A stretch of DNA of 64,000 bases from Stentor coeruleus (taxonomy: Eukaryota; Ciliophora; Heterotrichea; Heterotrichida; Stentoridae). The stretch is taken from the NCBI GenBank assembly GCA_001970955.1, contig MPUH01000124.1:36551-100550 (forward strand), written 5' to 3'. Made by a program: the position numbers and the translations under genes. A model generated the notes under the pieces. The model was not told where the DNA came from. It was given only the letters and a program-made list of their open reading frames with translations, and made no database searches. This document shows positions 41,505-51,600 of the stretch, one piece after another; position 1 is the stretch's first letter, and every line of letters begins with the position of its first letter.

Positions 41505-42866
41505 CTAAAGCAGCCCTAAAGCATGTTTTCTTCTTGATATCCACCACTTCCTCAAGGCCAATACTATCATAATCGTCACCATAATCAGAATTATAGTCAA
41601 AAGTATTGCAGCCCATGTTGGGAAGCCTGAGCTCTCACTATTCCCTTTAAGCACACTGCAGCCTTCCAAATAACTTTTATCTCCAGTATAAACAACCCAT
41701 ATATAAAAATTTGCATCGCCATTCAAAGGGTTAGTAAAATTCATATTCCCTGCCATAAAGTTCTGCAGCTGATTGGCAACAATATACAAATCCCCTTTTT
41801 CATTATCAAAACCAATAGAATCTGGCCAAACTAAATAACTTGAGTTCATCGCTATAGTAGTAAATGTATTATACCCATAAGGATTGTTTTTATTTGAAAT
41901 TGGAGTTTTATAAACAACTGAGTTACCTTCTAATGCAGTCATATAAAGTCGACCTTTTTTTGAAGATAAAATACCACCACTGGCTGAATCTCTATATCCT
42001 AAATTTATTATGTAGCTTTCAAGATCACTAGCATTATTTCTCAAAGCATAAGTGTCAATTGAATAGAAATATCTACTGCTTAGAGGAGTGTAATAAAGGG
42101 TCCTTTTATCACATGATAAAGCTATACCATCAACACCTGTTTCTATAGGGCTGTTTGTGTTAACACGGCTACCTTTAACTGTTATCCATAAGCTTGGGTC
42201 TGGCATTAATGAGCTATGGCTATCTAATATTCTCATTGTTTTGTTAGTGTTAAGATTTAAGACTATTATTCCCGGACGTATTGTATAGGAACTATTAATA
42301 GGAATCCCGGAGTCAGTTATGTATACAAAACCATTTTCTAGATCGAGGACTAAATCATTTAGGAATGATGTACCTGGATATATTACATCTGTCAGGTTGT
42401 AGTTTGCAATCAAAGTTCCATTTGAAGCATAAACGTTGAGCTTTGCACTTCCTAAAATAGGAGTATTATTTATTCTTCCTTGATCTAAAGCCCATATATT
42501 GTCATTCAAATCAATCTCAAACCCAAGAACTGATTGCAGTGCTTGAGAAATCTCTGGTGTGTTTGTTTGAATGTCAGGAAAATGGGAAAAAATAACTGCA
42601 TCACCATCAACAACTAGTTTAGTTAAAGTCGCTGGGGTGTTTCCTTTCCATCTAGGTATTGATACAAATTTATCCCCTTTTGAATTAATTTTAATACCTG
42701 AAGGCGAGCACAATTTATATTCTTCTGAGCTTAGATAAGTATTATAATCATCTACTGAATTGAAAGTGAAATTCACCCAATCAATTTTTTTAAAGATTTC
42801 TGCTTTCAAAACTGGATTTGCCGAGAATGCTATGGCTATAACATTGAAAAAGAATAAAATCGCCAT
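41505..42866 (-). CDS. Yellow/major royal jelly protein family
   Basis: 453 aa. Signal peptide at residues 1-16 (MAILFFFNVIAIAFSA), then a six-bladed propeller with family landmarks: SIPRWKGNTPATLTKL, LGFEIDLNDNIWALDQGR, FLNDLVLDLENGFVYITDSG, GVDGIALSCDKRTLYYTPLS and LVWPDSIGFDNEKGDLYIVAN. A TM helix at about 416-440 and a basic tail (RKWWISRRKHALG) make it a type I membrane protein. Many N-glycosylation sequons. In insects these proteins act in pigment formation and ligand binding; the role in protists is unknown. Intact, TAG stop. Confidence 0.93.
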   Translation of the reverse strand: MAILFFFNVIAIAFSANPVLKAEIFKKIDWVNFTFNSVDDYNTYLSSEEYKLCSPSGIKINSKGDKFVSIPRWKGNTPATLTKLVVDGDAVIFSHFPDIQTNTPEISQALQSVLGFEIDLNDNIWALDQGRINNTPILGSAKLNVYASNGTLIANYNLTDVIYPGTSFLNDLVLDLENGFVYITDSGIPINSSYTIRPGIIVLNLNTNKTMRILDSHSSLMPDPSLWITVKGSRVNTNSPIETGVDGIALSCDKRTLYYTPLSSRYFYSIDTYALRNNASDLESYIINLGYRDSASGGILSSKKGRLYMTALEGNSVVYKTPISNKNNPYGYNTFTTIAMNSSYLVWPDSIGFDNEKGDLYIVANQLQNFMAGNMNFTNPLNGDANFYIWVVYTGDKSYLEGCSVLKGNSESSGFPTWAAILLTIILIMVTIMIVLALRKWWISRRKHALGLL

Positions 42867-43775
42867 ATTATATGATATATATTATAGCTTTTATAATTAT
42901 TAGATTATTTTGATGCTAGACTTGGGAAGATTACTAGATTAATATGATTTTTATGTTTTAGAAGCCTAATTAATATGAAAATTTAAATAATGTCCAGCAG
43001 GATATATAATTAAATGGCTTAAGCTTATTATATATATGATGAATAGGTAAATGTACGACTGTTAGGCATAAATGACGCTTTGATGATATAGATTTAAAAT
43101 AGATATAATTTTTTTTTAATAATGAAGATTTATTTGCAATACCCACTTGATATACTATTAGTTTTTATGATTAGCAATAAGTTAAAAAGTAATAATTTAT
43201 TATAGAATTATTTTTCATGAGAAGAGTCTTAATAATTACAGTTTATTTCTTGTGATAAATTATTCAATTTCCAATAAATAATTGATTTTAAATCTCCTCT
43301 CTTGGCAATGAAAAAAAGAACAATAGCCTATCCCCACAAATGCTATCCATAACAAATAAAAACTTTGAATATTTTTTCTCTAGTAAAAATTCAATTCTAT
43401 TAGCTTTCCCAGAGAACCCTCTCTTATGCCAAACCATGAAAAGCGGAAATTCTAATAAATTCCATATAAAGAATTACAAGAATTAAAATCTTATATACCC
43501 AAAACTGAAAATTTAGAAATCGCATCGTAAAAAAAATCATGGAAATATTAACTTATATTTTTCGTACTTTATATTTTAATAATTGATGCATCTGCCCAAA
43601 AAGCTTTTTCCTCATTTAGATAACTAAATAATCATAACTTCATCTTCTCTAATAATTTATCCAAGCTTCTTCACTCTAATTTACCAAATTCTCCCCTTGT
43701 AATATACGAAAAAATTCTAATTTGCAAAATTCTTTATTATAAAAAATTTAATGTTTCCTTAAAGTAAAGTCTATA
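42867..43775. other. AT-rich gap with a minus-strand relic
   Basis: On the minus strand about 43295-43480 a frame of some 60 codons reads LLEFPLFMVWHKRGFSGKAN and KKYSKFLFVMDSICGDRLLF before a TAA, with broken coding text upstream (DAISKFSVLGI). It looks like the end of a decayed gene. Nothing else recognised. Confidence 0.35.
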
Positions 43776-44438
43776 ATGGATTCATACTTTTCCAATGCAA
43801 AAATCAGGCACTATCGACAAAATAGTTCAAGACTCTCAAGTAGACAATCTTCAGAAAGCAATCACAATTTCAAAAACACACCAATATTTTTAAGCTTCTC
43901 TCGTATAACTAAGCCAACCTCTACAGATCAAACATTTTTCACATCACAAGACTCAGAAAGTCGCTCATCAACCCCGATATTTTTATCAGCTCATAAAGAC
44001 TCTAAGAAAATCTCATATAAACACTATAGAAAATCTACAGCCTCAAGATTTTCTAAAGAAAAAATTGATGATTTCTCTTCTCCAGAGTCAATTTCTTATA
44101 ATCACTATAGTAGTAGAAAACAAAAAAGCAAGATTCTCAATAGTGAAAGGCCAAATGATGTGGACAAAAAACATAATAAGAATGCATACAAATTTAAGGA
44201 TATAAGAATGAAAGAATCCCCAGAAAAAGTTATGATGATTGAAAAATTATTGAGACCAGTTACTAATTCAAATAAACCTCGGAAGAGCAGCTCTGGAAGT
44301 ATTAGGAAAAAGATATCTGTTAGCAATATTAGACGTGAAGTTGATAAGAATATCAATGAGAAGTATACAGATTTTCATCAGAAATCAAAAGATTTGCTTT
44401 TCAGACTAAAAAGAAGTATATTTGGAATTGCAAAATAA
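43776..44438 (+). CDS. Orphan Ser-rich basic protein, 220 aa
   Basis: Intact from ATG to TAA. Ser, Lys and Arg dominate (RQNSSRLSSRQSSESNHNF); the C-terminus has a helical basic segment (RREVDKNINEKYTDFHQKSK). No domain. Likely phosphorylated given the many R-x-x-S motifs; function unknown. Confidence 0.6.
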   Translation: MDSYFSNAKIRHYRQNSSRLSSRQSSESNHNFKNTPIFLSFSRITKPTSTDQTFFTSQDSESRSSTPIFLSAHKDSKKISYKHYRKSTASRFSKEKIDDFSSPESISYNHYSSRKQKSKILNSERPNDVDKKHNKNAYKFKDIRMKESPEKVMMIEKLLRPVTNSNKPRKSSSGSIRKKISVSNIRREVDKNINEKYTDFHQKSKDLLFRLKRSIFGIAK

Positions 44439-44888
44439 TTTTTAATAGTGTTGATAGATTTTTAAGAAACTAGATTTCAAAATTGGCATTTAGGTTGTGA
44501 AAACAAGAGTTTTATATAAAGATTTATTTATTGCCAAAGACTCTTGAATGAAGTTTGTTTTTAAGCTAAATTTGAAATGATATAAACTTTTAAATATAAA
44601 AATAAGTGTGTTAGATTAGCAATTTTAGTCTTGAATATTATAATTAGGGCTAAATATTTAATAATTGTATCGAATAGGAACTGTTATTTATTGTATTTAT
44701 ATAAAGTAATATATAAATGATTTTTAAATAAAGTATGCTAATTTTGATAAGCTAATAGTACTTACTATGCAATGACTTATAGAGAATATAATATAAGATA
44801 TATTTTTTATCGTAAACAAAAAATGCTTCTAATAAATGTTCTGATTAACTAAAAAGGATATAGCTTAATTATATGCAACACGTTTATA
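44439..44888. other. Intergenic, nothing recognised
   Basis: About 450 bp, strongly AT-rich, stops in all frames. No relic or structured element seen. Confidence 0.5.
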
Positions 44889-45884
44889 ATGTTAGTTTTG
44901 CTTTTGTTTATGCACTTCTGTACTAGTAGGAAGTCTCCTGCCAGGTATTTTTATAATGGCAACCGTCCATTAGTTATAGCCCATCGTGGTGCTTGTGGGT
45001 ACATCCCTGAGCATACTCTTCAAGCTTATGAAACAGCAGCCTACATGGGAGCTGATTTTATTGAGCCTGATTTGGTTCCAACTAAGGACTTTAAATTAGT
45101 AGTTAATCACGAAAGTTTGCTTGATCAAACAACAAATGTTAACGAAATGCCTCAATTTAGTTACCTTCAAACAACTAAATCTATCCCTACATATGAAGGG
45201 ATTCTCACTCAAACTGGCTGGTTTTCTGAGGACTTCTCTCTTGATCAAATTAAGCAACTTAAAGCTAAGCAGAGAATTCGGACAAGACCACAAGGTATGA
45301 ACCTATATTTTGGAAAGCTGACAATAGAAGAAGTACTTGATTGGGTTATTGGGGTCAATAAAATAAGGCTAATTGAAGGCACTCCTTTGCTCGGTGTGTA
45401 TATTGAACTTAAAGATTCAGCGTATTTTAATTCTTTAGGGTTTAATGTTGAAGATATGCTACTTGATGTGTTAAAAGATAGAAAAATTGATAGTATTGAA
45501 GGGGCTAGTATGATATGTCCAATTATACTTCAGTCGTTTGAGCTGCAAAGTTTGATAACTTTAGGAAACAAAACAGACTTGCCACTTGTCTATCTTCTAG
45601 AGGAAGGATATATTTTGCATAACATTTCGTATTATGCAAATTTTGTTGATGGAGTTGGTCCAGGGTTCAATTTGATTTTTGATGAGAAATGCAGTTTAAC
45701 TGACTTTGTTGATATCGCTCATGAAAACAATCTTGCAGTTCATATGTGGGTTGTGAAGAAGGATAAGCCTTTTTGTGGGTTTGAGCAGGAAGAGACTTAT
45801 AAAAAAATTTTAGATTCGCATGTTGATGGGGTTTTTGATGAATTTCCTGATTTGTCTATATACTATTTCACTCATATTATTTAG
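44889..45884 (+). CDS. Glycerophosphodiester phosphodiesterase
   Basis: 331 aa, intact, ATG to TAG. Hydrophobic N-terminus (MLVLLLFMHFCTS) is a probable signal peptide, placing the enzyme in the secretory path or outside. GDPD landmarks in order: AHRGACGYIPEHT, GADFIEPDLVPTKDFKLVV, NHESLLDQTTNV (second catalytic His), VYIELKDSAYFNSLG and the C-terminal HMWVV ... DGVFDEFPDL. The enzyme cleaves glycerophosphodiesters to glycerol-3-phosphate and an alcohol. The long insert after the second His is typical of the periplasmic GlpQ-like group. Confidence 0.95.
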   Translation: MLVLLLFMHFCTSRKSPARYFYNGNRPLVIAHRGACGYIPEHTLQAYETAAYMGADFIEPDLVPTKDFKLVVNHESLLDQTTNVNEMPQFSYLQTTKSIPTYEGILTQTGWFSEDFSLDQIKQLKAKQRIRTRPQGMNLYFGKLTIEEVLDWVIGVNKIRLIEGTPLLGVYIELKDSAYFNSLGFNVEDMLLDVLKDRKIDSIEGASMICPIILQSFELQSLITLGNKTDLPLVYLLEEGYILHNISYYANFVDGVGPGFNLIFDEKCSLTDFVDIAHENNLAVHMWVVKKDKPFCGFEQEETYKKILDSHVDGVFDEFPDLSIYYFTHII

Positions 45885-46063
45885 TTAAAGTTAAAGGTGT
45901 TTAGAATAGAGTAGTGAGGATAAAATTGAAAATAAGCTTAGGCCTAAAGTTGGTCCTTTTTTTTTAATAATTATTTTTTCCAGTCCTGAGAGTGTCCAAT
46001 TTAAGTATTTAACTGCAGTTATTATTTACAACAAATAGTTTTTGGAGTAATGCTATCACGTGA

Positions 46064-46477
46064 TTCATAACTGAAATTATTTCTCCAAGTCAATTCTTGC
46101 TTGGACAAAGAGCAAGACTCTATAAATTATTTCAAGCTTGTTATAGCGAAATTTCAGTTAATTTGTTCACTATTGAATCTAATCTTACTAGAGATTTTAC
46201 ATATCTTGTATTCAGCTTCTAAATTTATAGAAATCAGAAGAGTAATGATAAGCACTCCTTATCTGCCTTTTGCCAGAATACAATAAGCCCTAGAAGAATC
46301 ATCTTTGTGTAACCTGGCTAAGTTTTAATGCAACTCTCAATAAATCTTGCAATAACTTATGTATTAGCTATATTCTTTTTTATAGATGCTTGCTTTGATT
46401 TAGATATTTTAATTGACTTGCTATTTTGCTGTTTGATTTTAAACTTAAATCATGATATTGATACTAAAGTTAATTAA
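46064..46477 (+). pseudogene. Coding relic with three stops in 137 codons
   Basis: One frame reads as protein over 137 codons: SQFLLGQRARLYKLFQACYS, EISVNLFTIESNLTRDFTYL, then, past TAA, SNDKHSLSAFCQNTISPRRI and, past two more TAAs, a hydrophobic end (LAITYVLAIFFFIDACFDLD). Far fewer stops than expected in such AT-rich DNA and no evident indel. Two of the stops would suit Gln. Family not recognised. Confidence 0.4.
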
Positions 46478-46760
46478 TGTTGATAATTTTTTCATGTCAA
46501 TAAGTATTAGTTTATGAAATCTCAAAAATTTCTTAATGCTGGAGGTAGATGACAACTAATTTAAGCAATGCCTGAAACTAGAATTACAGAAGGGTTAAAG
46601 ATAAGTTTAAGCCACTGCATTGATTGCACTTCACGAATAAATTGATATAGGACTAATAGCCAAAGATTTAAATGGCCGAGATGTAGTCCCCTAAATATTT
46701 TCGAGGTCAAAATTGAATATATTATTATGCCATCATATCATAAACTTCTAAGTTTATTTA

Positions 46761-47657
46761 CTAACTAATTGAAATTATCATGTTGTCTCCTTCGTAGTTC
46801 TGAATGATCTGGGCTTTGATATAATTCAACAACCCTTCATTGTCAAGGTTTGCACTAGTTTTCAAATTTTTAAAGCCATCAATAGTGTTCCTTTCAGTAT
46901 AGTTGTAAGTTTTAACTTCTGATTTGCTTGCACTTGTAGTTGCATTGGAAGTACCATAAGCCTCATTAAGGATGATTTTAGTGTTCTCCACAGCTTTGGT
47001 CACATTTGTCTGCATTTGAATAATAGCCTTTGATTTTTCAGCTTCAGCTTTTTCAATATCTTGCTTTTTGACTTGAGTCTGCTGTAGCGCATCTTCGAAA
47101 TCGTCAGGTAAGTCGACATTCTTAAGTTTGAAGAATGTAGTCAGTATTCCCATGTCTTTATTCATTCTTAATTTTACGTATTCAGCGACAACCTCGCCAA
47201 TATCTGAACGATTGACGAAAAAATTGTATGCGGTGTAATTTGTAGCCACTTTACTGGTCTCATCTATGGCTGCATTAACAATAAATCCTTCATAGTTTTC
47301 TCCAAAGTTCATGTAGAGATCATAGAGATATTCCTTTTGAATTTCATAATTAAAAGTAACCTCGAGTTCGACTTTAAGACCGTCTGAAGTCCTGCATTCT
47401 ATAAGGCCATGAGTTGAACTATCAGTTGCACTGAATTCAATAGTCTTGGCATTGCTAGGGTACTTAACAAAAGAGCTCATAGGTCCTATCATATGAATTC
47501 CTGCAGTATACACTGAAGTGCCCACAGTTTTCCACATTTTGTCGTATTCTAGCCCATACTCTGCGTATTCGAGACTTGAGAAAGACATTACAACAAGTAT
47601 AACAACTCCGACAATTATCACACCGACGCATGCTAAAATCGTTTGGTTATCAGCCAT
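46761..47657 (-). CDS. SPFH/prohibitin-domain membrane protein
   Basis: 298 aa, intact, ATG to TAG. N-terminal TM helix (residues 7-27, TILACVGVIIVGVVILVVMS), then an SPFH (band 7) domain: the YAEYGLEYDKMWKTVG beta start, SSTHGLIECRTSDGLKVELE in the core and the helical DIEKAEAEKSKAIIQMQTNV region after it. Such proteins form ring-like scaffolds at membranes. Sequence is not a classical prohibitin, stomatin or flotillin; closest by feel to ciliate-specific SPFH proteins. Confidence 0.85.
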   Translation of the reverse strand: MADNQTILACVGVIIVGVVILVVMSFSSLEYAEYGLEYDKMWKTVGTSVYTAGIHMIGPMSSFVKYPSNAKTIEFSATDSSTHGLIECRTSDGLKVELEVTFNYEIQKEYLYDLYMNFGENYEGFIVNAAIDETSKVATNYTAYNFFVNRSDIGEVVAEYVKLRMNKDMGILTTFFKLKNVDLPDDFEDALQQTQVKKQDIEKAEAEKSKAIIQMQTNVTKAVENTKIILNEAYGTSNATTSASKSEVKTYNYTERNTIDGFKNLKTSANLDNEGLLNYIKAQIIQNYEGDNMIISIS

Positions 47658-48628
47658 TTATTTCTAGGTAATTATTAGATAATGAACTAGCGTAGGTATG
47701 CTATCTTTCTTTTTTTACTATTCTTGCTCCTATTTTCTTGTTATTTCCTATATATCATAGTTATTTTCTATTACAATCATTTGCTGGTACTAGCTGGTCT
47801 TATCAAATTTTGCGCTGAAAATCTGATCAGCCAATTCAACAACAGAGTTTTTTTTTATATCAATACTGCAAGATTTCTGAAGTACTACCTTCACTCTAAT
47901 TGTATTTCATGGCTATTAACTTTAATAACGTCAATCTCTTTCTATTTTCTATGACTTCAATAAGCATTCTAAACGAACTCTGAACAATTTCGCATATATC
48001 TAACTTTGCCCAGCAAAGAACTTCCTATATTATTCTTTTTTAGTGCGCATATATGTGCTCATCTTAGCAATTTCCATGATCCTCCACACTCAGCTCATAG
48101 TTTCTAACTAAATAAAATAAACTTGCAAAGCGTCTAAATTTTTTGAGATTTCTACTAACTATAGATTGTGATAAATTTTACTCATAAGTAATTAACATAA
48201 TTATCAACACACATCAATCAAGCATAGGTAGGCCGAAATTACATATAATAGAACTAAAAATTAAATAATAGAGAAACAAAAATAAGATCTTTATAAAGGA
48301 TATTAATTATTAGGGTTTGCTATTTTTTTATTGTCATTCAGTAGAAAAATATTTAATGAATAATGGCTGCAATTGAAAAATGCAATGGATATTATTATCA
48401 TTATAAATTCAAAACAATTAAATTGCGATCTTCTATTATTTTTATTATTTATATTTTAGTTGATATAATTTGATGTTTGACAATTTTTATCCGAAAATTG
48501 AATATGTATAATTTAGCAGTCTTAAAAGAAAAGATTTTAAACTATAAAATTATTTCAAGCCGATTAATATTTCAATTAATATAGCAAAATATATAAACTG
48601 AAGTTTTATTTATTATTAAAATTTTTAA
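47658..48628. other. AT-rich gap upstream of the WD40-channel gene
   Basis: About 970 bp. A 76-codon frame at 47724-47954 is very rich in Leu/Phe/Tyr/Ile and I read it as composition. The last 300 bp before the start at 48629 are extremely AT-rich, as in many promoter regions here. No RNA gene or repeat seen. Confidence 0.45.
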
Positions 48629-51600
48629 ATGAATGGTGATTTACAAGAAAGTCTTTTGGAATCAAGCACTTCTAAAGGTAAATGTGTTGAATTATCAACT
48701 CTAGAAAGTTCAACTCTGCATAAATCTCCAGAAGAAGCCTTGCACGATGTAATCAAAGATATAAAGCGCAAAGACCTAACAGTTAAAGGCCATTCAGAAG
48801 GAGTAACATGTAGTGCTATAACCCCTAATGAGCAATACCTTATAACAGGATCAAGTGACAAGACCATCATTTTTTGGGATTTGAAAAGCCTATCTGAATT
48901 ATTTATATTAAACGGGCATTCTAAATCAGTCAATTCAATTGACGTATCTGGAGATAATCAGCTTCTACTTAGTGGCTCTAGTGATGGGTACTTGAAAGTT
49001 TGGGATATAAGCAAACGCATGATAATTCATTCATTCCGTGATGAAGAACCAATATTCTGTGTATGCTTTAATCCTGATTCTTCGTTAAGTGCAAGCGGTT
49101 CAGCTGATGGCACGCTAAAAATTTGGTCTTACAGAGGGAAAAAAGAAATGTTCACATTATTCGGGCATACAAGTCAAGTAACTTGTGCTAAGTTTCTCAT
49201 GGTTGGAGACATTCTTATTAGCGGTTCTTATGATTGCACAGTGAAAGTTTGGGAGATTAAAGAAAGAAGAGTATTGAATACACTTTCTGGACACACTGGA
49301 CCTATCAACTCTATAGCCATTAGCTCAAACGGCCACTATATAGCAAGTGCATCTGCTGATAAATTAATCAAGATATGGAAAACATCATCTGAAAAGGAAG
49401 AAGCTAATTTGAATTTACATGGAGAGCCTGTCAAATGTGTAGCTTTTAGTAATTCAGGGAAATTTATTGTATCATCTTCTGCAGATATCATTAAAGTTTG
49501 GAACTTAAGCCAAAGAAAAGAAAAAGTTCTTTATGGGCACAATTCTATTGTAACTAGTCTTAAGTTTTTTAGTGAAGACAGGTGCATTATTAGCACATCA
49601 ACAGACAAAACAGTGAAATTATGGGCTTTAGATGAAACAAGAGAAGAAATTACTATAAGACTTCATCAAGGCCCTGTTTCAGTTGTTGCATATAGTCCAG
49701 ATGGTAAAACTATAGCAACAGGTTCCAGTGACTGCACTATTATTGTATGGAACCTTCGTAGAAAAAAGAATGAAGCTGTATTTCAAGGTCATAGTCATTT
49801 AATAAGCTGTCTTAAATACACAAACGACTCATTTTATTTGATAAGCGCATCTTTTGACTGCTTTATTAAGGTTTGGTGTTTAAAATCGAAAAAGCTAGAA
49901 TTCACCTTGTCAGGTCATAATGATCAAATAAGAACAATCGATCTTTCTTCTGATAATAAATTTTTAGCAAGTGGTTCTAATGATCACAGTATCCGTGTAT
50001 GGAATCTTGAAAAACGGCATCTAGACTATGCTTTGCCTGGGCATATGAATCCAATTACTGCTGTATCATTTCTTTCAGGATCGAAGCGTTTACTAAGTGT
50101 TTCAGTTGAAACTATAAAACTGTGGGTCCTTGCATCTTTAACTTCAGAAACTCCATTCGAAATAGAAAATGATAAAATCAATTGCATTCTTTGTACAGAT
50201 GTGTTTATATCTTTGGGCCTAGCAAGTGGACGTATTCAAGTGTGGAATATAAATCTTACTTTTTTTTCTTCAATTTCAGGACATAATTCTGACATACTTT
50301 CATTAGCATTCCTTCCTTCTAAAAAGTTCATTGCAAGTTCTTCATCTGACTGTACAATAAAAATATGGAATCTCAGTGATTGTTCATTGATTTATTCCCT
50401 TCATGGGCATTCTCGTGCTGTTCAAAGCATAGCATTTAGTCCTGATGATGCATATTTAATAAGTGGTTCAGCTGACTTTTCAGTTAAGTTTTGGCAAGTA
50501 GCAAACAGGAAAGAAGAATTTCACTTATTAGGTCATAAAAGTCAAATAAATTGCATAGACTATTCTCCAGATCTGAAGTTTATTGCAACTGGATCAAAAG
50601 ATGGAGACATAAAAGTATGGGTATTAGATAGGAAAAAAGCTAAAAGTAATGCCATAGGACATGCTGGAGAAGTGAATTGGATTAATTATAGTAAGGATGG
50701 AAATTATATTCTAAGTTGTGGAGAAGATAGGTGCATTAAACTTTGGAATGCAGAAAAAATGAGTGAAGAAGCTTGCTTTCAAAGCTATGAGCCAATTAAA
50801 AAAGCACTTTTTCACCCTGCTGGAGAATATATTGCAAGTCTTACTACTGATTGTTCATTAAAATTTTGGAATCTTAAAGATAAAAAAGAAGTTACTACGG
50901 ATCAGCAAAGAATTGGAAAAGTTAAAAACTTTTTATTTGATAAAACTGGAATTTTTATAATCCTGGCTGAAGAAAAAGAAGTTAAAATAGTAAAAGAAAC
51001 TGATAAGTCTCAAGTTATGACTTATAAATTTGAACAAAAATTTTGTGGGAAAATAGTATTATCACCTTCTTCTCGTTTTTTAGCTGTTGAAGATGAAAAT
51101 TGTATAAAAATTTTCAAGTTTCTAAAAGACAAAGAAGAATTTAAGATGATTTGTAAAGAGCTTGAAAGCTTTTGTTTTAGTAATTGTGAAGGCTATATTA
51201 TTGCTGGAAAATCAGCAGGAACTATTGAAGTCATAAATCTAAATGAGCGAAGAAAAGAATATAAAATTGCTGCTCACAAAGGCCCATGCAAATGCGTTAT
51301 TATTATGCCCAATGGAATGATAGTCACTGGAGGAGAGGATTGCTATGTAAAGTTTTTCAAATTGCTTAAGAGAGAGTCTATTATGTTTAAAGATAATTAT
51401 CAAAAATTTTTACCTTTCGCTAAGGGTAGTTCATGCAACGAAATTCAAGACATAGTATCAAATTCCGGGTACCAACATCTTCTTGAATACTTAGGTGTTA
51501 TCTACAAATTAAAAAATGAACTTTATCAGAGTCTTAGTGTGAAAAATATGAAGATGATAGTAAGTCAAAATGGTTTTTCGGTTTTGCATATCATTGCATA

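Noticed and set aside
46101-46286. 61-codon frame MDKEQDS
   Set aside because: The overlapping frame at 46064-46477 is longer, reads more like protein and is taken as the true (dead) coding frame.
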